Assembly: GCA_003278525.1 (NCBI GenBank)
Contig: QCEQ01000001.1
Span: 33,934-97,933 of the forward strand
DNA: 64,000 nt
Direction of reading: 5' to 3'
Origin: Prochlorococcus sp. AG-355-P16
GTDB taxonomy: Bacteria > Cyanobacteriota > Cyanobacteriia > PCC-6307 > Cyanobiaceae
Shown here: in pieces, positions 42,332 through 54,412 of the stretch
Layout: each line of letters begins with the position of its first letter
Numbering within the stretch: position 1 is the first letter of the stretch
The notes under the pieces: model-generated
What the model saw: only the letters and a program-made list of their open reading frames with translations
What the model was told of the DNA's origin: nothing
The model's database searches: none
Translations under genes and position numbers: made by a program

Positions 42332-42523
42332 TTAATTAGCTAAGACAACTTTAATTTTAAGTTTTTTTGTTCCAAAAGAATCAATAGAATCTTGAATATC
42401 AACAATTGACCATCGAATTAAATCACCTTTTTTTTCTAAATTTGCAATGATAAATTTCCTTAAATTTTTTAATTTTATTGAAATTGGCCAATTTAAATAA
42501 TAATCAACTGAACTTAATTTCAT
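42332..42523 (-). CDS. Small hypothetical protein, 63 aa
   Basis: Starts MKLSSVDYYLNWPISIKLKN and continues RKFIIANLEKKGDLIRWSIV, an alpha/beta fold with many Lys and Ile. It overlaps the ferredoxin stop by 4 nt (ATGA), so it is translationally coupled to it and may be an accessory factor. No family recognised. Confidence 0.6.
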   Translation of the reverse strand: MKLSSVDYYLNWPISIKLKNLRKFIIANLEKKGDLIRWSIVDIQDSIDSFGTKKLKIKVVLAN

Positions 42524-42846
42524 TTTTGATATTTACCAAATTGATCATTATATAAATCATCTTCAACTTCTTTACCAATAACAATATGCATATCTGACTT
42601 AGGATATGCCACACATAAGAGTGCAAAGCCTTTTTCTCTTAGATCATCATTTAATCCCATCGCATCCTCTTGATCTACAGATCCTTCCAATATGATGGAT
42701 GCACAATCTGTACAAACTCCTGAACAACAACTACTTGGTAAATCTATTCCATTCATTTTTGCCGCTGAAATAATATCTTGATCATCAGAACATAAAAAAC
42801 TAAATGTCTTTTGCTCAAATTGAACTTTGATATTGTATTCAGGCAT
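42520..42846 (-). CDS. Plant-type [2Fe-2S] ferredoxin, 108 aa
   Basis: Cys40, Cys45, Cys48 and Cys78 (in SSCCSGVCTDCAS and LLCVAYPKSD) form the CX4CX2CXnC cluster motif. An extra Cys41 lies next to the first ligand. The N-terminal beta-grasp (YNIKVQFEQKTFSFLCSDDQ) and the C-terminal extension DDLYNDQFGKYQK are longer than in photosynthetic PetF, so a specialised electron-transfer role is likely. Coupled to the 63 aa gene and 16 nt downstream of atpG. Confidence 0.88.
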   Translation of the reverse strand: MPEYNIKVQFEQKTFSFLCSDDQDIISAAKMNGIDLPSSCCSGVCTDCASIILEGSVDQEDAMGLNDDLREKGFALLCVAYPKSDMHIVIGKEVEDDLYNDQFGKYQK

Positions 42847-42862
42847 ATCCTAAATCTAATTA

Positions 42863-43813
42863 CTAAACTGCTGAACCTCCTACAACTTCTAATATTTCTT
42901 GAGTGATAGCTGCTTGTCTGGCTTTGTTATAGGTTAGATTCAAAGTACTTGCTAATTCTTTAGCATTATCACTCGCATTATTCATCGCAGTCATCCTGCA
43001 AGCGAGTTCTGAAGCTGCCGACTCTTGAAGAGCTCTTAGTACCTGATTCTGTAAATATAATGGTAATAACGAATCTAATAGTTGATCAGGACTTTGTTCA
43101 AAAACAATATCTGATGGTAATTTCTCTGAATCACTTTTTTCAATATTGGATTTTTCAACAAGTAACTTACTATCTTTAGTAGTCAACCTAAAAATTTCAT
43201 CGTTTTCCTCAGCAATTCCCTGAGGGTCAAGTGGCAATAGTGTTTGAACGACAGGCGCGCAGCTAACTAGAGTAATGAATTTCGTGTAAATAATTTCCAC
43301 CCTATCAGAATTTTCTGAAAGAAATTCAGCTAAAATCTCATTTGTAACTCCTTCGGAGTCCTTGACTGTGGGAACCTGTTCTAGTTCTTTGAAAGTACTT
43401 TTAATTACATATCTATCCTTTCTATTTTGAAAATATCCAATAGCTTTCTTGCCTACCAAAATTAAATTTGGCTGATAACCTTGTTTGACTAATTCTCCGT
43501 ATCTTATTTCAACCTTTTTTATAATATTTGTGTTGTAACCACCGCACAAACCTCTATCCGCAGTTATACAAACCAAGGTGATACTCTTTACTTCTCTCTT
43601 GGATAATAGAGGAGAGTCGACAGCCTCAAATTGTACTCTAGATTGAATATTTTCTAAGACTCGTGCAAGTTTATCTGCAAAAGGTCTACTCTTAAGAACT
43701 TGATCTTGAGCTCTCCTAACTTTTGCAGCTGCAACAAGTCTCATAGCCTCCGTTATTTTTCTTGTATTTTTAACGGAAACTATTCTATCTCTAATCTCTT
43801 TAAGATTTGCCAT
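42863..43813 (-). CDS. atpG: ATP synthase F1 gamma subunit
   Basis: 316 aa. [40 protein letters not shown] and the C-terminal [20 protein letters not shown] mark the two long helices forming the rotor shaft. The mid-region insert (about residues 200-240, [20 protein letters not shown]) is in the place where cyanobacterial gamma carries its regulatory insertion, and no Cys pair is seen there. Last gene of the main atp operon. Confidence 0.96.
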   Translation of the reverse strand: MANLKEIRDRIVSVKNTRKITEAMRLVAAAKVRRAQDQVLKSRPFADKLARVLENIQSRVQFEAVDSPLLSKREVKSITLVCITADRGLCGGYNTNIIKKVEIRYGELVKQGYQPNLILVGKKAIGYFQNRKDRYVIKSTFKELEQVPTVKDSEGVTNEILAEFLSENSDRVEIIYTKFITLVSCAPVVQTLLPLDPQGIAEENDEIFRLTTKDSKLLVEKSNIEKSDSEKLPSDIVFEQSPDQLLDSLLPLYLQNQVLRALQESAASELACRMTAMNNASDNAKELASTLNLTYNKARQAAITQEILEVVGGSAV

Positions 43814-43831
43814 GGTATCTCCTAAATAAAT

Positions 43832-45361
<1,530 letters not shown>

Positions 45362-45379
45362 TTAAGGTTGATTTAAAAA

Positions 45380-45922
45380 TTACTTGGAAAGAGATAAGCC
45401 AAGTTTTCTTATTTGTGAAGCAAGAGAAGCATCAATTACTTTTGATCCTACACTGGCGACGAAACCACCAATAAGAGATGGGTCGATTTTAGTTACAAGT
45501 TCTAATTTTTCTGTTCCAGCAATATTGATGATCTTTTTGGTAATTAAACCTTTCTGTTCATCAGTAAGCTCGACTGCAGAAGTAACAGTTGCTAAAGCTA
45601 TATTACTATTTTCTCGGTAAATCTCTAAAAACCTTTCAAAAATTGAAGTAAGGATTCCAATTCTTTGCCTATCGGCCAATAATTTTAAGAAATTTAATAA
45701 AGAAGAATTAACCTTATTTGAAAAAATTTCAATAATTATTTTCTTCTTAGCATCTGTCTCTAAAATGGGAGAGGATAGTGCCTTCTCCAATTCAGGGGAA
45801 TCATTTATTAATTCCAAGAGTTGTTTAACCTCAGAAACTATCTCTTCAGTTTGCGAATTTTCATTCACAACTTGAAGTAATGCCTCTGCGTATGGTGTAG
45901 TGACTGAATTTAAAAGTGGCAT
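45380..45922 (-). CDS. atpH: ATP synthase delta subunit
   Basis: 180 aa. VTTPYAEALLQVVNENSQTE begins the helical N-domain. ALATVTSAVELTDEQKGLI, then DPSLIGGFVASVGSKVIDAS is the delta (OSCP) signature. It links F1 to the peripheral stalk. It shares one base with the b-subunit gene upstream (its ATG lies at the b stop codon), indicating coupled translation. Confidence 0.95.
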   Translation of the reverse strand: MPLLNSVTTPYAEALLQVVNENSQTEEIVSEVKQLLELINDSPELEKALSSPILETDAKKKIIIEIFSNKVNSSLLNFLKLLADRQRIGILTSIFERFLEIYRENSNIALATVTSAVELTDEQKGLITKKIINIAGTEKLELVTKIDPSLIGGFVASVGSKVIDASLASQIRKLGLSLSK

Positions 45923-46434
45923 TAGTTAACCTCAATATTGTTTATTGATTGAGTTACCAAATTTTCTTGTGTTGTTTTATCAAGTCGATTTGGTAGAGAA
46001 TCTAAAGCTTTCTTAATTGCCAGTTCAACAGCTTCTTTTCGAAGTTGAGAAATTGCTCTGGATACTTCAGAGCTCTCATCAGAGATTGCACTTTGTTTAA
46101 TTCGTGCCATCTCCTCTATAGCTTTTTTCTCACTTTCCATTCTGATTGATTCAGATCTTTTAAGGGAATCTGCTTTTATTTGAGAAGCTTTTTCTTCTGC
46201 TGAAGATAAATCTTTCTTCGCTTTTTCTAAAGCTTGAGTTGCATTTAGTAGTCGATCTTCAGCATCCTTTAATTCAAGAAGGATTCCTTCTCTCCTTTTT
46301 TGAAGCATTTTACCTAGAAAACCAGGCAAAAATTTATAAAGACCGAAAACTACTACAGCCCAATTAAGGATATTAGTTTCGAATAAGTTGAAGTTCAATC
46401 CAAAACCTTCTGTAGCTAAAAGAGTTAAATTCAT
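45922..46434 (-). CDS. atpF: ATP synthase Fo subunit b
   Basis: 170 aa. One membrane helix near residues 20-40 ([20 protein letters not shown]) is followed by a long Ala/Glu/Lys coiled coil forming the peripheral stalk. It overlaps the stop of the b' gene by 4 nt (ATGA) upstream. Photosynthetic organisms use the b/b' heterodimer, matching the two adjacent genes here. Confidence 0.95.
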   Translation of the reverse strand: MNLTLLATEGFGLNFNLFETNILNWAVVVFGLYKFLPGFLGKMLQKRREGILLELKDAEDRLLNATQALEKAKKDLSSAEEKASQIKADSLKRSESIRMESEKKAIEEMARIKQSAISDESSEVSRAISQLRKEAVELAIKKALDSLPNRLDKTTQENLVTQSINNIEVN

Positions 46435-46892
46435 TTTTCTAGAATCAATCTATTAACAATAAGTTCGCTTAGATCATCAGCCTGTTTAGAAAGTTGATCA
46501 CGAGCAGCAGACGTCTGACTTTCAATTTCTAGTCTTGCTTTTTCTTTTGAAGCATTTGCTTCATTGTTAGCAAGTTCTAGTGCTTCTTTATAAAGCTTGT
46601 CAGACTCATTTTCAGCTTCGCTCACAATTCTTTGGGCCTCTGTACGAGCACTTTGAAGCTGAGTTAATAAATCAGCTTCTAATTTTTTAACCTCAGAAAG
46701 TTTATTTTTGGCCTCAATAATATTATTACTTACAAACTTTTCTCTTTTTTCTACAACATTGCCAACAGGCTTAAAAAAGAGAGAATTTAATATGTAAGTA
46801 AGTGCAACTACTTGTATCGCCATTAGTGGCAAAGTGGCATTTATATCAAATAATCCACCTTCTGTAGCACCAAAAAAATTAAAGGCCAACAT
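46431..46892 (-). CDS. ATP synthase Fo subunit b'
   Basis: 153 aa. Hydrophobic helix at about residues 20-42 ([20 protein letters not shown]) and [19 protein letters not shown], then a charged coiled coil. It pairs with b in the peripheral stalk. Presence of a separate b' gene is a hallmark of cyanobacteria and other phototrophs (often named atpG2 or atpF'). Confidence 0.94.
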   Translation of the reverse strand: MLAFNFFGATEGGLFDINATLPLMAIQVVALTYILNSLFFKPVGNVVEKREKFVSNNIIEAKNKLSEVKKLEADLLTQLQSARTEAQRIVSEAENESDKLYKEALELANNEANASKEKARLEIESQTSAARDQLSKQADDLSELIVNRLILEK

Positions 46893-46960
46893 ATGTTTTA
46901 GTTGAAGTTAAAAAATTAAGTTTAAATATTGCTAATAAGGATTAGAAGCAATAATAACTT

Positions 46961-47224
<264 letters not shown>

Positions 47225-47370
47225 TTAATACTTGTGATAATCTTTGTTGTCATACACGCTTGGACATCCTTTGTTTTAAGAATGGGTCTGATATTTTCAG
47301 ACCTACGCGATTAGATATTTTGCCAGATTATAGACCCTTTGTAAAAGCGTCTGAATATATTGGAAGACAG

Positions 47371-48096
47371 CTAATGATGTTCTTCAACAGCTTCTCCAAT
47401 GTAGTAGGCAGCTAGAGTTGCAAAAATCAATGCCTGAATTGCACTAGTAAATAATCCTAGGAACATAACAGGTATTGGGAGAATTAGCGGAACTAAAAAG
47501 ACTAGAACACCAACAACAAGTTCATCAGCCAAAATATTTCCAAATAGCCTGAAAGACAGTGATAAAGGTTTCGTAAAATCCTCTAAAATTTTGAAAGGAA
47601 GCATAATCGGAGTTGGGTGAACATAATATTCGAAGTATCTCCAACCCTTATTGCTTAAACCTGCATAGAAATAAGAAAGTGAAACCAATAAAGCCAAAGC
47701 TATAGTTGTATTGATATCAGCAGTAGGTGCTCCTAATTCTCCACTTGGTAACTTAATCAATCTCCAAGGAATTAAAGCCCCTCCCCAATTACTAACAAAG
47801 ACGAATAAAAATAAAGTACCTATAAATGGCATCCAATCTCTATAAACTTTTTCACCTATTTGCGTCCTAGCAAGATCTCTTATGTAATCCCAAAGGAACT
47901 CAAGCAAGTTTTGAAGGCCTTTGGGATCATTTTCCATCTTTTTAGTTCCTAAAGAAATAAAAACTAATAACGCTCCTAATAAAATCCAAGATGTTAAAAA
48001 TACCTGCCCATGTAGTCTGATATTTCCAATTTGCCAATAAAGATGTTGACCAACTTCTAATGATGCAAAATTTGTTAGCAAGTAATTAAAAAACAT
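47371..48096 (-). CDS. atpB: ATP synthase Fo subunit a
   Basis: 241 aa with about five membrane helices. The essential Arg is in [20 protein letters not shown], and the C-terminal helix [20 protein letters not shown] completes the half-channels. It conducts protons past the c-ring. It follows the atpI-like gene by 23 nt. The 164 nt gap before atpE is longer than elsewhere in the operon and might hold a processing site. Confidence 0.96.
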   Translation of the reverse strand: MFFNYLLTNFASLEVGQHLYWQIGNIRLHGQVFLTSWILLGALLVFISLGTKKMENDPKGLQNLLEFLWDYIRDLARTQIGEKVYRDWMPFIGTLFLFVFVSNWGGALIPWRLIKLPSGELGAPTADINTTIALALLVSLSYFYAGLSNKGWRYFEYYVHPTPIMLPFKILEDFTKPLSLSFRLFGNILADELVVGVLVFLVPLILPIPVMFLGLFTSAIQALIFATLAAYYIGEAVEEHH

Positions 48097-48119
48097 TTGT
48101 TTTGAATAAAAAAATTTAC

Positions 48120-48596
48120 TTAAGAACGTGAAAAATAAAGAATGAGTGAAGGCTTATAAATGAAAAAACCTATCATTGCGGGAAAAATATCCAAAGATCC
48201 TAGCTTGCTCGCAAAAATAAAGAGGCAAACTGGAACTAATAGTTGCAATTTTGATACACCTGACGATTCTTTACCAAGTTTCCCTATACTTTTGGCAAGC
48301 AAACGTAGGTAAAAAATGCCGGCTATTGCACCTATAAGAATACTAAAACCAAAAGTAAATCCTAGAAAAATTCCAGTTATTGAAGCTAATAAAATAGAAA
48401 CAATAAAAGTAATTACAAAAATTGTTAATTGCAATTTTGTGTATTCATCATTTTGAGAAAGCAAATTATCAATTTGATTGGCAATGCCAGATTTACTTTC
48501 TTTGATGAACGAATTATTCAGGGAATGAGGAAATTGAACATTCTCATTAGAAGGATGCTCAAGTTTTTTTCTATTTGAGTCCACTGATGTGAACAT
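48120..48596 (-). CDS. atpI: ATP synthase protein I-like (atp1)
   Basis: 158 aa. A polar N-terminus (about 1-50) precedes four hydrophobic segments ([40 protein letters not shown] and two more). This is the usual small membrane protein heading cyanobacterial atp operons and may assist c-ring assembly. It is poorly conserved in sequence, so the name rests on position as much as on similarity. Confidence 0.8.
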   Translation of the reverse strand: MFTSVDSNRKKLEHPSNENVQFPHSLNNSFIKESKSGIANQIDNLLSQNDEYTKLQLTIFVITFIVSILLASITGIFLGFTFGFSILIGAIAGIFYLRLLAKSIGKLGKESSGVSKLQLLVPVCLFIFASKLGSLDIFPAMIGFFIYKPSLILYFSRS

Positions 48597-48784
48597 AGTT
48601 TAGAAACCCCTCTGAATGGTTTTAAGTAAGTATATAAACTCACGGAATCTATCACGGAGAGGTGCCTTTTAGCTAGTTTTTTTTTATAAAAAATTAATTC
48701 TTAAGATTTATGATGAATCTGTAGGCCATTTTTTACTTTATTCTTCAAAAATAAGATTTATGAAAAGTCATCTTTTTAATTGCG

Positions 48785-48804
48785 TTAACGCTTTAAAACG
48801 TTAA
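48785..48804. promoter_or_regulatory. TTAACG/CGTTAA inverted repeat
   Basis: TTAACG-ctttaaaa-CGTTAA, 9 nt upstream of the SEDS gene's TTG start, in the divergent atpI/SEDS region. Possible operator or promoter element; not a terminator. Confidence 0.35.
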
Positions 48805-48812
48805 TAAAAGAC

Positions 48813-50099
48813 TTGGCAAAATCTCAATTAAACGTCTCAATAGTAAATATACATCTAAAAACATTGGAGATAAGTCAAGAAAAAATAAAATATAAAAGAA
48901 TTTCAAAAAGAAAAAAAACATTTAGTTCTAATTACAAAAAAAATTTCAGCAATTTAACAGAGTTTATATTTCCCTTACCTTGGGCGATATGGCCTTATGA
49001 AGCAAAAATCCTCATTGTTATCATTGGAATTTGGTCAATATTAGGAATATGCATACTAGGATCATCAAGTTGGTGGGTGGCTAGTAGGGAAATGGGAAAT
49101 TGGGCTTACTTCTTAAAAAAACAAATCATTTGGACAATTCCAGGAATTGGTTTGTTCTATTTCGTACTTAATACAAACATTAGAAATCTTTTAAAGTTTT
49201 CAAAAATTATTTTTTATATTTTATTTTTTTTGATTTTCCTTACCAATCTTACTGGAATTACGGTAAATGGATCTTCAAGATGGCTAGTGCTTGGCAATTT
49301 TCGTCTGCAGCCATCTGAATTAATTAAACCTTTTCTAATTCTAGAAGCTTCTAATCTTTTCGCACATTGGAATCTAGTAAAGAATGATAAAAAATTAATT
49401 TCAATTATAACCTTTGGTTTATTGATTTTATTAATACTTAAACAGCCTAATTTAAGTACTGCATCGTTAACTGGAATTCTTCTTTGGGTAATGGGTTTAT
49501 GTGGAGGAGTAAAACTTAGCTCTCTTTTTTCATTTGCTTCAATAGGATTAATTACTGGATGTATCAGCATCCTTAATAACGAATATCAAAAACTTAGAGT
49601 TACTTCATTTATAAATCCTTGGAAAGATCAACAAGAAAATGGATTTCAATTGGTTCAGAGTTTATTAGCTATAGGTTCAGGTGGACTATTTGGACAAGGT
49701 TTTGGACTATCAATACAAAAATTACAGTATCTACCTTTTATGTATACAGATTTTATTTTTGCCATTTTTGCGGAAGAATTTGGTTTATTGGGTTGTACTT
49801 TATTCTTAGGATTTTTAGCAGTATTCTCTTACATCAGCCTAAGAATTAGTCTTAAGTGCAGGAATAACTATACAAAATTAGTTGCTATCGGATGTGGCGT
49901 ATTGTTGACAGGTCAATCAATAATCCATATTGCTGTAGCAACAGGTTCAATGCCTACTACAGGCTTACCACTACCTTTCATTAGTTATGGTGGCAATTCA
50001 TTAATAGCTTCTTTTTTTATTGCAGGGATGTTAGTGAGATGTTCATTAGAGTCAACAGGATTCATTGGTATGATTAGTACACGAAAGACTCTTAATTAG
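48813..50099 (+). CDS. SEDS-family glycosyltransferase (FtsW/RodA type), 428 aa
   Basis: TTG start; about ten membrane helices from residue 55 on. Family motifs include LQPSELIKPFLILEASNLFA, ILKQPNLSTASLTGILL, FINPWKDQQENGFQLVQSLL and FAEEFGLLGC, and PLPFISYGGNSLIASFFIAG near the end. These enzymes polymerise peptidoglycan with a class B PBP. FtsW is likelier than RodA given a PISYGG-like end, but I cannot separate them firmly by eye. The basic ~50 aa N-terminal extension is unusual. Confidence 0.88.
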   Translation: MAKSQLNVSIVNIHLKTLEISQEKIKYKRISKRKKTFSSNYKKNFSNLTEFIFPLPWAIWPYEAKILIVIIGIWSILGICILGSSSWWVASREMGNWAYFLKKQIIWTIPGIGLFYFVLNTNIRNLLKFSKIIFYILFFLIFLTNLTGITVNGSSRWLVLGNFRLQPSELIKPFLILEASNLFAHWNLVKNDKKLISIITFGLLILLILKQPNLSTASLTGILLWVMGLCGGVKLSSLFSFASIGLITGCISILNNEYQKLRVTSFINPWKDQQENGFQLVQSLLAIGSGGLFGQGFGLSIQKLQYLPFMYTDFIFAIFAEEFGLLGCTLFLGFLAVFSYISLRISLKCRNNYTKLVAIGCGVLLTGQSIIHIAVATGSMPTTGLPLPFISYGGNSLIASFFIAGMLVRCSLESTGFIGMISTRKTLN

Positions 50100-50181
50100 T
50101 TAGAATTTAAAGGATCTTAGTCAAGCCATCGAATCCTTCAATTTAGTTATTTCAGAATTATCTCAAAAGGGTAATCTGCTT

Positions 50182-50838
50182 ATGCAGAACGGTCTTAATA
50201 GTCCTGGTCCATTTACTATATTTTTGGTTTTCAGCGCAGGACTTTTAACAAGTCTTGGGCCATGCTCTTTATCATTACTTCCAGTAACGATTGCATATAT
50301 AGGAGGAACTGAGAAAAATCAATTTAAACTTATTAGTTTTTCAGCAGGAGTAGTTTTTTCTCTTGTTGCACTAGGGGCTGCAAGTGGATTTTTAGGAAAG
50401 ATATATGGGCAAATTCCATCTTATTACACTTCATTTGTTGCCCTAATAGCAATTATAATGGGTTTGAATTTATTAGGAATTCTAAAATTTCAGTTTCCCA
50501 ACGGGCCTGATCTAAAAATAATAGAGGACAAGATACCATCCCTCATAGCACCTTTCACAATAGGAACTACTTTTGGATTAGCCTCTTCACCTTGCATAAC
50601 TCCAGTTTTGGCAACCCTTCTAGCTTGGGTATCTCAAGCTAAAAACCCAATAATTTCAATTATTTTTTTATTTTTCTTTGGAATAGGACAAGTCACTCCA
50701 TTAATTATTGCGGGAGCCACGGCAGAAAACTTAAAAAAATTTTTAGAGCTTAGAAAATTTAGTCAAGTAATTCCCACCTTAAGTGGGATTTTTTTATTAG
50801 CACTAGGATTATTAAATTTATTTTCAAATTGGATTTAA
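50182..50838 (+). CDS. ccdA: Cytochrome c biogenesis protein CcdA
   Basis: 218 aa with six membrane helices. The redox Cys lie in LTSLGPCSLSLLPVTIAYIG and GLASSPCITPVLATLLAW. It passes reductant across the thylakoid or plasma membrane to keep apocytochrome c Cys reduced for haem ligation (System II). It abuts the ccsB/ccs1 gene, whose ATG follows its stop directly. It would serve the cytochrome at 12372 as well as housekeeping cytochromes. Confidence 0.9.
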   Translation: MQNGLNSPGPFTIFLVFSAGLLTSLGPCSLSLLPVTIAYIGGTEKNQFKLISFSAGVVFSLVALGAASGFLGKIYGQIPSYYTSFVALIAIIMGLNLLGILKFQFPNGPDLKIIEDKIPSLIAPFTIGTTFGLASSPCITPVLATLLAWVSQAKNPIISIIFLFFFGIGQVTPLIIAGATAENLKKFLELRKFSQVIPTLSGIFLLALGLLNLFSNWI

Positions 50839-52125
50839 ATGATTATTTTTAAGAATCTAATTTTAAAAATATCAAGTTTAAGATTCGCCATATCACTGAT
50901 AATCTTCATAGCTTTTGCCAGTGGCATAGGTACTTTTATACCTCAAGGTAGTAATAAAAATTTCTATATTGATAATTTCGATAATGCTCCCATTTTTGGA
51001 TTTTTAGATGGAGAAAAAGTCTTAAAACTTCAATTAGATCATATTTATACTAGCTTTTGGTTTTTATTTACATTAATACTTCTTTGCATTTCCCTTGCAG
51101 CTTGTAGTTTCAGGAGACAAATTCCTTCATTAAAAGCTTCATTAAAATGGGTCGAATATAAGAGCGAAAAAAAATTTAGCAAATTACAATTAACTTCAAG
51201 TCACCCAATCAATCAAGATGGAGACCTCATTTCAATAATTGATTTAATACTTATAAAAAGAGGATGGAAAACATACAAATTTGAAAGTCATATTTCTGCA
51301 AGAAGGGGTTTAATTGGAAAAATCGGTCCTTTAGTTGTACATATTGGATTAATAATCTTACTTATAGGTTCTGCATATGGAAGTTTAACAAGTCAATCAA
51401 GAGAACAATATTTACTGCCTGGAGAAAGTTTGGATCTTGTAAATGAGAGCACAAACTCAAAAGCCAATATAAAATTGGTCGATTTTTCTATAGAACGAGA
51501 AAGTGATGGCATACCCAAACAGTTTATTTCAAAGTTAAATTTTTCTTCTGAAGATCTAAAGTTAAATAAAATAAAAACCGCAAAAGTTAATCACCCTATA
51601 AGGTTTAAAGGATTAACTATTTATCAAGCTGATTGGGCAATATCAAATGTTGTTTTAGAAATAGATGATATCCTTTATCAATTACAATTAAAGGAGATTC
51701 CCGAAATCGGCAATCAAGTTTGGGGGGTTTTAGTTGAATTAGGACCAGAGAATAAAAAAAATTTCCTTTTAACAATAGATAATGAAAATGGTCCACTTAA
51801 AATTTCCAATACAGAAAATTTTTCCGGGAATAATCTATATATCAATGACAATACTTTAGAAGTTAACTCCTCAAAAGTATCTTTAAAAAAAATTATCCCC
51901 AGCACTGGATTAATAATCAAAAATGATCCGTCTATACCATTTATTTACTCATCTTTTATTTTAATAATTTTTGGAACAATAATAAGTCTTATACCAACAA
52001 ACCAGTTATGGATTCTTGTAGATAAGGAATCACAAAAGTTATTAATTGGAGGTCTTAGCAATAAAAATCTTGTTGGTTTTAAAAAAGAATTTTTTAAATT
52101 ATCAGAAAAAATTAAAAATTTTTAA
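50839..52125 (+). CDS. Cytochrome c biogenesis protein Ccs1/ResB
   Basis: 428 aa. Three N-terminal membrane helices (about 12-30, 74-95 and 160-185) precede a large soluble domain, with a last helix at about 365-385. [20 protein letters not shown], then FIPQGSN and [20 protein letters not shown], and [19 protein letters not shown] are family signatures (ResB/Ccs1; often named ccsB in cyanobacteria). It works with CcsA in haem ligation. Its end overlaps convergent queF by 14 nt. Confidence 0.9.
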   Translation: MIIFKNLILKISSLRFAISLIIFIAFASGIGTFIPQGSNKNFYIDNFDNAPIFGFLDGEKVLKLQLDHIYTSFWFLFTLILLCISLAACSFRRQIPSLKASLKWVEYKSEKKFSKLQLTSSHPINQDGDLISIIDLILIKRGWKTYKFESHISARRGLIGKIGPLVVHIGLIILLIGSAYGSLTSQSREQYLLPGESLDLVNESTNSKANIKLVDFSIERESDGIPKQFISKLNFSSEDLKLNKIKTAKVNHPIRFKGLTIYQADWAISNVVLEIDDILYQLQLKEIPEIGNQVWGVLVELGPENKKNFLLTIDNENGPLKISNTENFSGNNLYINDNTLEVNSSKVSLKKIIPSTGLIIKNDPSIPFIYSSFILIIFGTIISLIPTNQLWILVDKESQKLLIGGLSNKNLVGFKKEFFKLSEKIKNF

Positions 52126-52531
52126 TTTTTTTCTGGCCACTAAAAATATCCAACTGCATTGAAACATTCCCTCTAGGGTTAAATGCAGCATTTAAATGTA
52201 TCCAGTGAGGCGAGCCCTCATTCACTAAATCATCCATAATTCTATTAACAACTTCCTCATGTGATATCCTTATATCTCTAAAATTATTAATATAAAGCTT
52301 TAAAGACTTCAACTCATAAACTTTCAAATTAGGTTGATAAATAATATTTAGCTTTGCAAAATCTGGATAACCAGAAAAGGGGCACTTACATGTAAATTCA
52401 GGCAACTGTATAGAAATTTCATAAATTCTTTTCTTATTTGGATTCTCGAAACAAATTATTTTTGATTCTTCAATGATTCTCTCACCATAAAGAGGTCTTT
52501 GGGTCGAATCATCTAATTTAGCTGTACTCAT
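52112..52531 (-). CDS. queF: NADPH-dependent 7-cyano-7-deazaguanine reductase
   Basis: 139 aa, unimodular type. Catalytic Cys50 lies in [17 protein letters not shown] with Asp57, and the QueF signature motif is [35 protein letters not shown] follows. It reduces preQ0 to preQ1 for queuosine in tRNA. Convergent and overlapping with the Ccs1 gene by 14 nt. Confidence 0.92.
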   Translation of the reverse strand: MSTAKLDDSTQRPLYGERIIEESKIICFENPNKKRIYEISIQLPEFTCKCPFSGYPDFAKLNIIYQPNLKVYELKSLKLYINNFRDIRISHEEVVNRIMDDLVNEGSPHWIHLNAAFNPRGNVSMQLDIFSGQKKIKNF

Positions 52532-52709
52532 TTTTAGTAGAACTTATTTACTAAAGCTATATAAAAAGATCAAAACCTGCAAAAATCTCAACAAGCTTAA
52601 GTATTACAATTGAATAAGTCAAAAGCTGTTAAATCTTATTTTTGTATCATCAATAACATTCATAATGTCGGTTGAGAGGGTTATATGTGTTTAGTTCAAT
52701 GAAAAATTA

Positions 52710-52955
52710 ATGGACATTTGTTTGATAACTATCGATAACAACTTAAATAAAACCCTTCAACCAAAAAGCGCAATTGGAATGTTATGGCTTCAAACACACT
52801 TTGAGAATGATAAGTGGGAAGCGTTATCAAATAGTACAGTAATAATTTCTGATGAAAATTCCCAATTATTAATTGAAGACGCCACCAATGCAGGCCTTGA
52901 TATTAAATGTTTTTCTGATATTTCAATGTTGGATGTTTTCCCAAAAAACAATTAA
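52710..52955 (+). CDS. Hypothetical protein next to glnB, 81 aa
   Basis: Starts MDICLITIDNNLNKTLQPKS and continues AIGMLWLQTHFENDKWEALS, an alpha/beta fold with acidic C-terminal half. It lies 24 nt upstream of glnB in the same direction and is probably cotranscribed with it. No family recognised; a role tied to nitrogen or carbon sensing would be a guess from position. Confidence 0.6.
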   Translation: MDICLITIDNNLNKTLQPKSAIGMLWLQTHFENDKWEALSNSTVIISDENSQLLIEDATNAGLDIKCFSDISMLDVFPKNN

Positions 52956-53318
<363 letters not shown>

Positions 53319-53319
53319 T

Positions 53320-54132
53320 TCAAAGAGTTTCTTTTACTAAATTTTGTATATATTCATTATTAATCCTCTTATTTGAGTGACTTCCTAAGGTCATCCAAGC
53401 TAGATATTCATGATTTCCAGCAGGACCTACCAGCGGAGAAGCTATCAAATTCTTTATATTCCATTGGAAATTTTTAGCAGCACATATAACAGACTCTATA
53501 GCCTCAGTATGGAATTTAGGATTGCGAACAACGCCACCTTTACTGACTTTATCTTTACCCACCTCAAATTGGGGTTTAATTAAAAATATGCCCTCAATAC
53601 AATCACCTTCTAATAAATTGCCAATAGATTTAAAAACTAACTTTAATGAAATAAAAGATAAATCAGCAACCACAAAATTTGGTAATTCATTACTTCTAGA
53701 TAAAAGATCATTAGGTTTTAAATTTCGAATATTAGTTCTTTCAAAAAGTATGACTTTTGGGTTATTTCTAATCTCCCATGCAGTCTGTCCATAACCAACA
53801 TCTATCCCATAAACTAACTTTGCTCCTTGTTGCAATAAGCAATCAGTAAATCCCCCAGTAGAGATTCCTGCATCAATACATATTTTATCTTTTACTTTAA
53901 TTTCAAGTTTTTTAAATGCCTCTAATAATTTCTCGCCGCCTCTTGATACAAACATAGGTTCGGAATCAATAAAAAATTCAGATCCAATTAATACTTGTTG
54001 TCCAGGTTTATCCAATACTTTTCCATTGATATCTCTAACCTTGCCCGCAAGAATTAAACCTTGGGCCTTTTGACGAGTTTCACATAAACCTTTATTTAGA
54101 AGATAAAGGTCTAATCTACTTTTTTTAATCAT
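53320..54132 (-). CDS. TlyA-family rRNA 2'-O-methyltransferase
   Basis: 270 aa. An N-terminal S4 RNA-binding domain (RLDLYLLNKGLCETRQKAQG, then LILAGKVRD) precedes an FtsJ-like SAM domain with CIDAGISTGGFTDCLLQQGA, YGIDVGYGQTAW and VADLSFISL. TlyA proteins methylate cytidines in 16S and/or 23S rRNA; they are often misnamed haemolysins. Convergent with glnB. Confidence 0.88.
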   Translation of the reverse strand: MIKKSRLDLYLLNKGLCETRQKAQGLILAGKVRDINGKVLDKPGQQVLIGSEFFIDSEPMFVSRGGEKLLEAFKKLEIKVKDKICIDAGISTGGFTDCLLQQGAKLVYGIDVGYGQTAWEIRNNPKVILFERTNIRNLKPNDLLSRSNELPNFVVADLSFISLKLVFKSIGNLLEGDCIEGIFLIKPQFEVGKDKVSKGGVVRNPKFHTEAIESVICAAKNFQWNIKNLIASPLVGPAGNHEYLAWMTLGSHSNKRINNEYIQNLVKETL

Positions 54133-54412
54133 CTATTAATCAATAAAACAAGACTGAATAATGAACTAATTAAAGATTAAAATCAAAATTCTTTAATGCC
54201 TCCCAATTTTAAATAAGAACTAAATAATTACCCATTTTTAACAAAATAAATCAATGTAAAATTTTTTATTTAAGCTATCTTTATTAGCCAGAAAAATGTT
54301 ACATAAGAAAATAATAATAAGACAAATATGTTCAATGGCAAGTACATCTTGAAGGTATAGAGCAATAATTCGATTTTGGTTATAAAGTTTAAATTGATAA
54401 TTAATAAAAATT

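Noticed and set aside
52644-52657. Possible NtcA site (GTA-N8-AAC) upstream of the glnB transcript
   Set aside because: One mismatch to GTAN8TAC, and it lies only a few nt from a CATAAT -10-like box, whereas NtcA-activated promoters need about 20-24 nt.
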